A stretch of 64,000 nucleotides of DNA. Source: Protea cynaroides. Taxonomy: Eukaryota; Streptophyta; Magnoliopsida; Proteales; Proteaceae. The translations under genes were made by a program, and so were the position numbers. The stretch is from positions 92,970,549 to 93,034,548 of the forward strand of contig CM053274.1 of NCBI GenBank assembly GCA_028583415.1, read 5' to 3'. The notes beneath the pieces are model-generated. The model was not told the DNA's origin. It worked only from the letters and a program-made list of their open reading frames with translations, and made no database searches. Below, one piece after another: positions 32,101-45,356 of this stretch (the stretch's first letter is position 1; every line of letters starts with the position of its first letter).

Positions 32101-33290
32101 ACAAATATATCTTTACGTTCTTTTATGGCAAACTATCACGTTCATATGGAAAATATATATTCTAAACTTGGTTATGACTTAAAATTTTACATTTACATTT
32201 CACTTTCAACGTTTTTCTTCAAACTATCATTTTTTGTTGTTGTAGTACATTTTCTCCCCCGCGAGCTTAGACTGAGAAGCTTCCATCCGGTAAGCTTCTA
32301 TTCTGGCACGCTTCCATGAGGTTGATGAAGTGGTATTGATGCTCAATACCAGGAACAAGTATCAACTCAAAACAACATTTGAGTGTTACAAACGAACTAT
32401 GGAAATCCCATTTACAGGCTGAACCATTTAGGGTTGACATACATCTATTTTTCCGTTGTCTTTAACATTTTGATTTACTCTTAAAAATCCATTCATTAAT
32501 AGGATATAAGGACTAGTGGCATAGGCAATTTGGAATACATCTTAAAATTGATGGTTTTGTACATAGATACCCCCTGAGAAACACTTTGCCGAGGAAGCCA
32601 TAAAAATTTCGAAAACACAAATATTTTATAAAACTTTATAACAAACCATCCGAAAGATAAATGGCACACGATTAGATGGGAAGTGAGCAGTTGCATATTC
32701 AAATTTGTAAATGAGAAAAAATTTAGGGAATAATTTATCTTAGGGTTTCAGTTGCAGATTTGGTTCCGTGTGGTGTTCAAAGGCACAACAAATAATGTTA
32801 TAATTCACCTGTTGTCAAAGAAAAATCTGCGTCCATTATTCTATTCTACCTTCAATTTGCAAGTTCCACCGTAGTTCCTTCTTCCTTGATCTTTTTGAAG
32901 TTCATTCTTCCTTCCTCTAATTGCTGATTGTCTTTCTATTTCGGTAGTGATGAGGGTAAAATGGTCCATTCAGTATAAAAGTTTGGCATTTTGGGTGGTA
33001 ATAATTAAACCTTGTCTTTGCGCCATAAGTTCACGGAAAATGATTAGCGGACTGGGTACTTTTGTAATTTATTTTGCTTTTGGTGGATGTCATTATGACT
33101 GTTTGAAAGGTTTAGGATGTACCAATATTTTTGGGCATACTATAGGGGAAGTACTCTAATTTTTCAGATTTAAAAAGAAAATTAAGATGACTAAATTTGT
33201 ATCATTGGGAGTGTAAAGTCAATAACTTATAAGAAAAAAAATATAACACATTCTAAAATTTGGACAATGAGAATATAGCTTTTAATAGAA
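29133..33290. other. Intergenic, AT-rich, no gene seen
   Basis: No exon-like coding was found. TTTTGACACCCCTA near 29367-29380 resembles the end of the TAAGGGTGTCAA element family, but I could not find its partner. Sequence at 29945-30360 may be an old LTR but lacks a second copy here. Confidence 0.45.
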
Positions 33291-33420
33291 GGTATCGATA
33301 ACTTAATTGATAAATATGTTGGTTTGGTGATTTCAGGATTGAATCACCCTTCACCTTAGGAAGTTTATGAGTGAGGGACCACTTGTCCTCTCCCTCTCTC
33401 TCTCTCTCTCTCTAAAAAAA
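33291..33420 (+). mobile_element. Possible tRNA-derived SINE
   Basis: GGTATCGATAACTTAATTGATAA resembles a degenerate A box, and GGATTGAATCACC 30-40 bases later resembles a B box. A body of about 60 bp then ends in (CT)n and an A-run. The layout fits a SINE, but the boxes are diverged. Confidence 0.4.
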
Positions 33421-33536
33421 ATGTAACTTTTAATTGAATTGAATGACTTAGGATTAACAACAAATATGAATTGGTATAACTGTCATCAGGGTAAGGTCTA
33501 GTTGACTTCAATCACTGTAACAACAAAAGTTACAGT

Positions 33537-33695
33537 GATTCAAATCCTCTCTTTCTAGAGATTTGGGAGGAGGGGGGACGCCCTTGTTGGATGGCCGACA
33601 CATGGGGTTCGATGAATCCAAACCAACATGTGTCGGTCATCTAACTGAGGCGTCCCCCCTTCTCCCAAACCTATGGGAGGAGAGGATGTGGATCC
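33537..33695. mobile_element. Foldback MITE, copy 2 of the GGATCC-AAATCGTCTC family
   Basis: It is an inverted repeat of about 160 bp, with GATTCAAATCCTCTC and GGGGGGACGCC at the left and GGCGTCCCCCC and GAGAGGATGTGGATCC at the right. The inner arms GATGGCCGACACATG and CATGTGTCGGTCATC match the copy at 40146. No clear target duplication was found. Confidence 0.65.
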
Positions 33696-33944
33696 GCTAT
33701 GAATGACTCATAACACATTGAAAACAATGAAATAAATGGGTGAGAGAAAAGACCCCATCTTTTTTTTTTTGAATCTATGATTTAAATATCATTTAGTGAG
33801 GGATATTCTAATTGACATCAAGCCGGAATTGTTGACACCCTGCAATTGGTGTTCACTAGATCGTGCAAAAGCCTCTCACTCATTCTGTCTCAAATACCAA
33901 AATTATCGCATTGTATATTGTGCTTTTTGTGATTACCTTATGAG

Positions 33945-34395
33945 TAAGGGTGTCAAAGTTGGGCATGAACTAATTGATTAGACCGAATCACACTGATTTA
34001 GTTTGAGATCAAATCGGACCAAAATGTTATTGGTCATGTTTTGGGTTCAGATATGACATATTCTACCGGTCTCAATCCGGTCCAGGCTAGCTGCTAGCCT
34101 GATAAGAGCCCGAAAAATTAGGCCAGTGAGCCTAATACCAACAATGGCCTGGGCCAATCCGATTTATACCAAATATTAAAACCCTAGCTTCATTGCTTTA
34201 GTCTAAATGGGTTTCCTATCGGGCATTCAATTGGATCTGGATCAAACAAGACTGATATCAACCCGATAAACCAAGGTCGATAAGAAATCGAAATCGAACC
34301 AACCCAGTTGTTACCATTCACAATGTAGTTCATCGCTCATCCAACCCGAACCTCTTATCAAACACGTTTGGGATTAATTTCCATTGACACCCTTA
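33945..34395. mobile_element. hAT-type MITE, 451 bp, with 8 bp target duplication
   Basis: Ends TAAGGGTGTCAAAG and TTGACACCCTTA are inverted. The flanks are CTTATGAG (33937-33944) and CCTATGAG (34396-34403), matching at 7 of 8 positions. The same terminal motif occurs in the MITE at 21023. The interior is non-coding and has a diverged sister copy at 35089-35502. Confidence 0.8.
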
Positions 34396-35088
34396 CCTAT
34401 GAGTGTACTTCAAAAGAAATCAGTATCACGATAAAAAGATGGGAGGGAGCCGACCACAGAACTGCATGCACCGCAAAGAATCGAAAACTGCAAGGAGAAA
34501 GCCGGAATAAAGTGTACGGGCAACGCTAGGCCGGTGAAAGTTACCCTAAGATTTGATTTTGTGGGGACTCCTTGTGAATTTGGATTTGTTAGTGAAACAA
34601 GTCCAGGTGGGTGGACCGGATAAGATGGAAGCTGGACCCACTTTAAACCAAAGTAAACCGGAAACGAACCATCTATTAATTAGATAAAGGTTTATGGTGA
34701 AGATAGTCATTATAATGGAACCAAAAAGAAATACAGAAATAAGATGAAAGTAATAATTTTTTTTTTGGTAGAATGAAAGTCATAATTAAAGGCTTATGAA
34801 AAGAGGGTAAAGAGGGTAGATTAAAGTTAATTCACCCAAAATTTGGTTCCAATGATGCCTCTTCTTTTATAAAGATTCCATTGACCCCACCTAGATTGAT
34901 GGGATAGGTTTGGGCGGACCAGTGGAATTTGAGTCAGTGTTTGTGATAGATTGAACCATTTTAATCCATGAACCACTGACATTAACTTTGAATGTTTGGT
35001 TTTTAAGTAGGGTAGGGGTTCTCGGATTGAGTGGGAGCAGGAAATAAAAAAAGTCATTATGATTCTAGGATGGGATTAAAGTATTATG

Positions 35089-35502
35089 TAAGGTGTCAAA
35101 GTTGGATCCAAACCGATTGATCGGATCGAGTCGAATCGATTTAACCTAATACTGAATCGTACCAAAATGATATTGGTCATGTTTTAGGTTTAGGTATGGT
35201 ATATTCTATCAGTCCTGATCCAGTCAGGACTAACCTAATAAGAAATTAAAAAATTAGACTGATGAGTGTGAACTTGATAATGGCCTAGACAATCCAATTT
35301 ATGCCGAATATTAAAACCCTAGCTTCAGTGCTTAGACTTAGTGGGTTTTCCTATCAGGTTTTCAACTTGACTCGGACTGAACTAGATACCAGCCCGATAA
35401 GATCTCGAACCAAACTAGCCCAGTTGTTGTCGTTCACAATGCAGCCCATCTAGTCCAAACCCCTTATCTGGGGGATTTGGGATTTTCCGGATCAACCCCT
35501 AG
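35089..35502. mobile_element. Diverged second copy of the 33945 MITE
   Basis: It begins TAAGGTGTCAAAGTTGG and follows the 33945 element block by block: CAAAATG-TATTGGTCATG, ATATTAAAACCCTAGCTTCA, CCCGATAA and CAGTTGTT-TTCACAATG. The right terminus is degraded (GATCAACCCCTAG), so this copy looks older. Confidence 0.7.
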
Positions 35503-38795
<3,293 letters not shown>

Positions 38796-39702
38796 AAAAG
38801 AGGGATTTGGATGTAAAATGAAGTTTAAGTTAATAATTAAATGTGAAATAATTTAGAATTAATTACATAGTAATATGATAGCATATGTGCTGTAATTATT
38901 AAAAAATATTTTATAAATTTTAAAAAATTCACTTCTCTTCTTTTAAATTTCATTTACAATCAAACAAAGCTTCAAATTGATTGGACTTTGAAACAATATA
39001 TATATATCAGAATAAATGAAGGAAATATTTTTGAAAACCAAGAAAAGAAGGAAAAAAAATTGCGTTAAAAGAGAGAGGTAAATACATATCATGAATGAAT
39101 CAATGGTCAATATCTTGTTGGATTGGTTTTGAGAATGCCATTATGGATACGGGGATGACACAGTACTGAATACTTGAATGGGAATAAATACTAATTTAAT
39201 ATTGATTGATACATGATCGATACTGGTCAAGACTTGATCGATACCAAAAAAAAAAAATATCACATCAGCATATTATCTAATATTTAACAATACTCATTCG
39301 ATACAAATTTTAATATTCTCTTGCTCCTCCTGTTAGCATGAGGGAATCCAGTGACTGTAGTTAATATGTGCATATACCAATGTATTAATATACGCATATA
39401 TTGAATGATAGTTGCTGAATTTCCTCCCAAGCATCTGATTTGAATCTTGAAAATCCATCTAATACCGATACTGATACCGATACCGATATCATGTCCCCGT
39501 TATCTTGAAATGGAGAGATAACGGGACGGGGTGCATCATGATTGCATTACAGTACTAGTGAGCAGTGAAAGGCTGGAAGTGAGTGACAGAGTTGACATGG
39601 ATGGTATTATCGTTATTTATTGAAGTAAACCGGGCAAACGATATACCAAAAAATAAAAAATAAATACAGGGCAGTTGGAATTTTAGATAAGGTCAAATGG
39701 TA

Positions 39703-39935
39703 GGATCCAAATCGTCTCATCCCTAAGATTCGGGAGGCGTGGTGGCGACCCCACTGGATGGTCGCCATGTGGAGGTCGAATGAATCCGACCCCTCCGTTT
39801 GAGCCGACAAGCCGAGCCGACAAGAGAGTGTCGGCTCAAACGGAGGGGTCGGATTCATCCGACCTCCACATGGCGACCATCCAGTGGGGTCGCCGCCACG
39901 CCTCCCCAATCTCAGGAATGAGACGATTTGAATCC
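39703..39935. mobile_element. Mutator-type MITE, near-perfect palindrome with perfect 9 bp target duplication (family copy 3)
   Basis: The 233 bp sequence starts GGATCCAAATCGTCTCAT and ends ATGAGACGATTTGAATCC. The arms are almost fully complementary up to a short loop near 39815 (GACAAGCCGAGCC). The nonamer CAAATGGTA is directly repeated at 39694-39702 and 39936-39944. A 9 bp duplication is the Mutator-superfamily signature. High arm identity indicates a recent insertion. Confidence 0.9.
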
Positions 39936-40145
39936 CAAATGGTATTATGATAATAACCATGAATTCGAGATCCGTGAAACGACGCAGACAGGAATAAATA
40001 GGTAAGTAGATGAATCCCACCTGTGACATGCCCATGTGTTAGTTAAGATGTACATATCATAAACGTCAAATACGAATCTCTTCAATAAACAATACACCAA
40101 CGTATGATTTCATAGTAGGGCCCACGGTAGTATACTGATAGTAGG

Positions 40146-40365
40146 GGATTCAAATCGTCTCCTCCCTGTAGTATAGGGAGAAAGAGACGCCCCTGTTGGA
40201 TGACCGACATATGACTTTTTGGAAAATCCGAACTCCACGAGTCGACATCCAGTCGACAAGCAGAGTTGACAGGGGGTCCGGCTTGGACGTGGGGCTCGAA
40301 TTTTTTCTCAAGTCACATGTCGGCCATCCGATGAGGACGTCTCCTTCCTCTGATGATTCGGGTCC
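40146..40365. mobile_element. Mutator-type MITE, family copy 4
   Basis: It starts GGATTCAAATCGTCTCC and ends GATGATTCGGGTCC, with inverted inner arms GATGACCGACATATG and CATGTCGGCCATC. The flanks are GATAGTAGG (40137-40145) and GATAGTAGA (40366-40374), 8 of 9 identical. It lies about 550 bp upstream of the RFS6 extended start. Confidence 0.8.
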
Positions 40366-40921
40366 GATAGTAGAATTGTAAACTGGTAACTTAAAATCCA
40401 AATTCGACTTGCATTGATTGGCATCCGTACTCGGTTATGAATTCGGATAATTTAAAACATAATCTATCGGATTTCAAATAATTAATAATAAAATGATAAG
40501 TAGCTAATGATCTTAAGATTCTTTTGAATGAAATAAATATTTTATTGGGAGATTTCGATTCCACATGTGCAGATTTGTGGGATTTACAGTTAAAGAGACG
40601 TGAAAGGATGTGCAGGTTTTCTCGGTGAAGGTGAGATACACAGATACGTAACCAGTTGACCAACGTGGATCCACATCAGGAGTCCAATATTCTAGTAACC
40701 AGCATGCGTATAGGATTTAATAAGATGGAGGTAATGCGTGGTTCCATCGTGGCAATCAAATATTCCGTCAAAGGTAACGGTTAAGCCTATGTCGCCGTTT
40801 TTATGCCGTTAGATATTGTTCTAAGCTGGATGAGAAGATCGGCATCTCTGACTCTCGATTCACGATTCACGATTCACGATTCTGAAGAAGAAGCCAAGTA
40901 GAACGACAGAGAGGAATCGAT

Positions 40922-41066
40922 ATGGAGAGCTTGTTGTGCTACAGTTCCCGATTGATCTGTATAAATTCGATACGTCGATCACAGTTTCTGTCATTCAATC
41001 CACCATTGTTGTTCAATTTTTCTCACATCAGTGTCTCAAAGCTACCAAAAAAGCTCTCTGTTTCTG
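40922..41066 (+). CDS. RFS6: Candidate RFS6 upstream exon encoding an N-terminal extension
   Basis: The ATG at 40922 opens 48 codons plus one base (MESLLCYSSRLICINSIRR onward) to a donor TCTG/GTATTC. Joining to an acceptor TTTTTTAG at 41340 restores frame exactly and reads through KRKKEKN into the core MTITPAV. The composition (Ser/Leu/Arg-rich, no acidic residues after position 2) is transit-peptide-like. The alternative is that this is a non-coding leader and translation starts at 41364. Confidence 0.55.
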
Positions 41067-43739
41067 GTATTCCTTTCTTCTCTTTGTTGATCTCTTCTTC
41101 TGATCTTCTCTGCAACAATCTACAGTCCAAGTTCACTAGGACTCTGTTGTTAACGATTTTGTTTCTCTGTTTCATATTCACTATTCCCTAGATATTCTTC
41201 AAAGCAAGTCCTCTCATTGCGGGCCAGTAAGGTAGGAATTAGAGCTCTCTTCTCCGGCCTCCTTGTTCTTCTGTAATTCTTTACCCATTCTGATCTTGGA
41301 TTGTGTGCATTTTCAAAGATCAGCGAGCTACGTTTTTTAGAAAAGCGTAAGAAGGAGAAAAATATGACAATTACTCCGGCGGTTCGGATCGCTGACCGGA
41401 AACTCCTGGTGAAGGAGCGCACGATCCTCACCGGTGTTCCAGACAACGTTATCTCGACATCAGCTGTTACTGAAGGTCCTGTTGAAGGTATCTTCATTGG
41501 CGCCTCTTTTAATGAAAGCAGCAGTCGACATGTTGTGTCTCTCGGCACGCTCAGGTACTAAATTAATAATAAAATTTTGTAAGATCTGTGCGTTCTTCAG
41601 ACAATGTATATCTTTTTCCTATTTTATTTGAATTTTCATTGATGAATATCTAAAAATTTCTGCAGAGATGTTCAATTCATGGCTTGTTTCCGATTCAAAC
41701 TATGGTGGATGGCACAAAAAATGGGCGATCAAGGACGAGAAATCCCTCTTGAAACTCAATTCCTTCTAGTAGAAACCAAAGAAGGATCTCACCTTGAATC
41801 ATCAGAAAATGGTAACAAAGAGAATCAGATCTTCTACACCGTCTTCCTCCCTCTGATCGAAGGTCCCTTCCGTGCTTGTCTCCAAGGCAACTCCCAAGAC
41901 GAGCTCGAGCTCTGTTTCGAAAGCGGCGACAACGATACAAAAGCCTCAGATTTCAGTCACTCCCTGTTCGTCAGTGCAGGAACAGATCCCTTCGCCACCA
42001 TAACCAACGCGATCAGGACCGTCAAACTCCATCTCAAAACCTTCCGTCAACGCCACGAGAAGAAGCTTCCTGGCATCGTTGACTACTTCGGCTGGTGCAC
42101 CTGGGACGCGTTCTACCAAGAAGTAACCCAAGAAGGCGTGGAAGCCGGCCTGGAGAGCCTCGCTGCCGGCGGAACACCGCCGAAGTTCGTCATCATCGAC
42201 GATGGTTGGCAGTCAGTCGGAGGGGACCCACAACAGATCGAAAGTCAAGATGGGAATACACAACAGCCGTTGCTTAGGTTGACTGGGATCAAAGAAAACA
42301 CCAAATTCCAAAACAAAGATGATCCAACGGTGGGGATTAAAAGCATCGTGAATGTAGCCAAAGAAAAGCATGGGCTCAAGTACGTGTACGTCTGGCATGC
42401 CATCACCGGTTACTGGGGGGGAGTCCGACCCGGCATGGAAGGCATGGAAGAATACGGGTCGAAAATGCAATACCCGAAAATTTCACCCGGGGTTTTTTCG
42501 AATGAACCGGGTTGGAAAACTGATGCGATGGCTGTTCAGGGACTTGGTCTGGTCAACCCAAAAAATGTGTACAAATTCTACAACGAGTTACATGAGTATT
42601 TAGCCTCTGCCGGGATCGACGGCGTAAAAGTGGACGTACAATGCATCTTAGAGACCCTAGCCGTTGGATTGGGAGGAAGGGTTGAGCTGACACATCAGTA
42701 TCATTTGGCACTAGATGCATCCATAGCTAGGAATTTCCCTGATAACGGATGCATTGCCTGCATGAGTCACAATACTGATGCACTCTACTGTTCCAAACAG
42801 ACGGCTGTGGTGAGAGCTTCGGATGATTTTTACCCACGTGATCCGGTGTCACACACGATTCATATAGCTGCTGTTTCATACAATAGTATCTTCCTCGGCG
42901 AGTTTATGGTTCCGGATTGGGACATGTTCCACTCGGAACACCCGGCTGCCGAATACCACGGTTCAGCCAGGGCGATCAGTGGTGGTCCGGTTTATGTTAG
43001 TGATGGACCAGGGAAACACAATTTCGATCTTTTAAAGAAGCTTGTGTTGCCCGATGGTTCGATCCTTCGAGCCAGATTACCCGGTCGACCCACTAAAGAT
43101 TGTTTATTCTCGGACCCGGCTCGTGATGGGATCAGTTTGTTGAAGATCTGGAACATGAACAAATACACGGGCGTGTTGGGAGTTTATAACTGTCAGGGAG
43201 CGGCGTGGAGTAGCGTGGAGAAGAAGAACATATTCCATCCTACCGGGACGGATGGGTTAACGGGTCACGTGAGGGGAGGTGACGTTCATCTTATCGCTGA
43301 GGCTGTAAATTTCCCTGACTGGAACGGTGAGTGCGCGTTTTACCGTCACCGTGACGGTGAGTTGGTGACGTTGCCTTACAATGCTTCGATGCCGGTGACG
43401 TTGAAGGTGCTGGAGCATGAGATATTTACAGTATCACCGGTGAAGAAGATGGCGGATGGTGTGAGGTTTGCGCCGCTGGGTTTGATTGATATGTATAATT
43501 CAGGTGGAGCAATTGAAGGGCTGAGCTATGAAGTGAAGGGGGAAGGGTATATGGTTCGGATGGAGGTGAAGGGTTGTGGAAGGTTTGGTTGTTACTCGTC
43601 TGTGAAACCTAAGAGGTGTAGCTTGGGGTTGGGTATGGTTGATTGTTCTTATGATTCTACTTGTGGGCTTCTGAGTCTTGACTTGGATTATTTGCCTGAG
43701 GAAGGCCAGAAGTTTCATATTGTTGAGGTCGAGTTATAA
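40922..43739 (+). CDS. RFS6: RFS6/DIN10-like glycoside hydrolase family 36 protein (alkaline alpha-galactosidase / raffinose-synthase family)
   Basis: The core protein starts at 41364 (MTITPAVRIADRK) and joins 41364-41554 to 41666-43739, giving 754 residues, the usual length of the SIP/RFS6 group. Family motifs are FGWCTWDAFY (205-214), VIIDDGWQSV (239-248), YVWHAITGYWGG, DGVKVDVQ with the likely nucleophile Asp387, and RASDDFYPRDP with the likely acid/base Asp450 or Asp451. Near-identity to my memory of Arabidopsis RFS6 (DIN10) at the start, middle and VEL-type C-terminus supports the orthology. The family hydrolyses or transfers galactosyl groups of raffinose-type sugars; DIN10 is known as a dark/sugar-starvation-induced gene, and its exact substrate is less certain than the name implies. 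An in-phase upstream exon (40922-41066 joined to 41341) would add 56 residues rich in Ser, Leu and basic residues, resembling a plastid transit peptide. Confidence 0.92.
41341..41554 (+). CDS. RFS6: RFS6 exon with core start codon
   Basis: The core ATG is at 41364. The exon ends GGCACGCTCAG before donor GTACTA and leaves two bases of the Arg64 codon. Bases 41341-41363 are coding only if the upstream exon is used. Confidence 0.85.
41666..43739 (+). CDS. RFS6: RFS6 last exon
   Basis: Acceptor TTTCTGCAG/AGATGTTC at 41665/41666. The frame continues DVQFMACFRFKLWW to the TAA ending at 43739. It carries all catalytic motifs. The methionine at 41679 is internal, not the start. Confidence 0.93.
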
Positions 43740-45356
43740 TGTGATTAGTTGTAGTTTTAATTGTTGTATTGCTGAGATCATGTTTGAAGAACCTTGTCTG
43801 TCTACTAGTGTTTGACTAAAGGAGATGTCGAGAGATTCAAATAAGAGAAAATTATTCTAATTCCTCTTTCTTTTTCACTCTGTTCTGTTCTCTCCATGAT
43901 AATAAGTAGTTTTCACATTTGGGATCTATTTATTTTGACTCTGGAAAAATTTAAAAAATTTGCAAAATCTTTTTTTTATTTTTTTTATTGTAGTAAAAAG
44001 TTCATTGAAGTTTTTATAAAATGGAATCTTTTGAGCTGCACTTTCTCTACTAATTATATCTTTCTTTATCATCAATTTTATGATCTAACTGAAATACCCC
44101 TGAAAATAATCTGCAATTCATGGTCGACCACAGCCACATATCCTCATCCCTTTAATGTTATCTGAAAAAGAAGCCTAGCATTATTTATTAACGAAACGAA
44201 TCCAGTAATAAGCTTATAATGGTGATTTCCATTGATTTCAATTGATTTCCATTGAGGATGACAGTCATCCAACTCAACCTTTTCTTTTAAAGTCAATAAC
44301 TTGAGCTGCAACAGGGTCGGACATCGGTCAAGTTTTTTAAAACCCCAACCCCATCCTAAGTCCACTTAGCTGGACTCAGGCCCAGTCCAGCCCTAACTCA
44401 GGGCTTAAAAAATCTAACCTTGACCTACCCTTAAGGGTCGAGCCAGGCTAATCCTGATTAATCCTAACTAGGGGGAGCCCCAAAAAAAAAAAAAAAAAAC
44501 AAACCCCAAGAAAAAGAAAATAAAGGTTAATCTAACCAGAATGAATAAGATGCTAAATTTAGGGCTCACATCAAGTATCTCACGAGTGGGCTAGGGCTCA
44601 CCAGCTTCACTTGGTTCTTGAAGTAAGTGTGGCAGATTGTAAGATCCTTTATGTTACAACTTTATGTTTGAAGGGTGTTGGCTCCTTTTGGCATTCTTAC
44701 TGATGATTGTGTCTAGTTTTTTTATGTTGTCCTCATTGATGTTTATTTAGGTCCCAGCCAATTAAATGTCTTGCTCCTATTTTGTCAGCCAAAATCTGAA
44801 ATATTTGGATATATGTCAAGTAACCAATGATGCATTCCAATATATTAAAAAAAAGAAAAAAAAAAAGAAAAAAAAAAAAACAGGTTATTCAATCCAAAAA
44901 CAGAAATGTTAAAGCACAGTATTAAGTTAATTAAGTTTACCTCAGTGAGAGTTCGGTGGCTGCATCCACCTCTATCCTGTTCCCTACAACCCTCTTTTAA
45001 TAAAGGTCTTCATTAAACCCTGATCACTTCAACTGTTCAAGCAGCCCCGGTTTAGCTCTATTTGTTCTAAGCGAAATTGCAGATGCTCAAGCTTAGCTCA
45101 CAGATGTGCTGGGCTCTTCATCGCTCATGAATGAGGTGAGCTATCCCATTAGCAAGCTTTCGAATTCTCACTGAGACTGTATAAACAAGGAATTCACAAG
45201 GAAGAATAGAATAAAAGGCCACGATTAAAAGCACATAAGTTTATATAACAACTACACTATGAGCCTACAAGTCTACAAGATGTGATGACAGCTCCACAAA
45301 CCAGCATCTAAGATACAGTAAACTATGGGAGCAAAATAAATATAAGCCTACAACCA
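43740..45356. other. Convergent intergenic region between RFS6 and the DAYSLEEPER-like gene
   Basis: The 3' untranslated regions of both genes end here. It contains A-rich tracts at 44479-44500 and 44849-44881 and a small repeated TTGATTTCCATTGA near 44225-44260. No other gene was seen. Confidence 0.5.
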
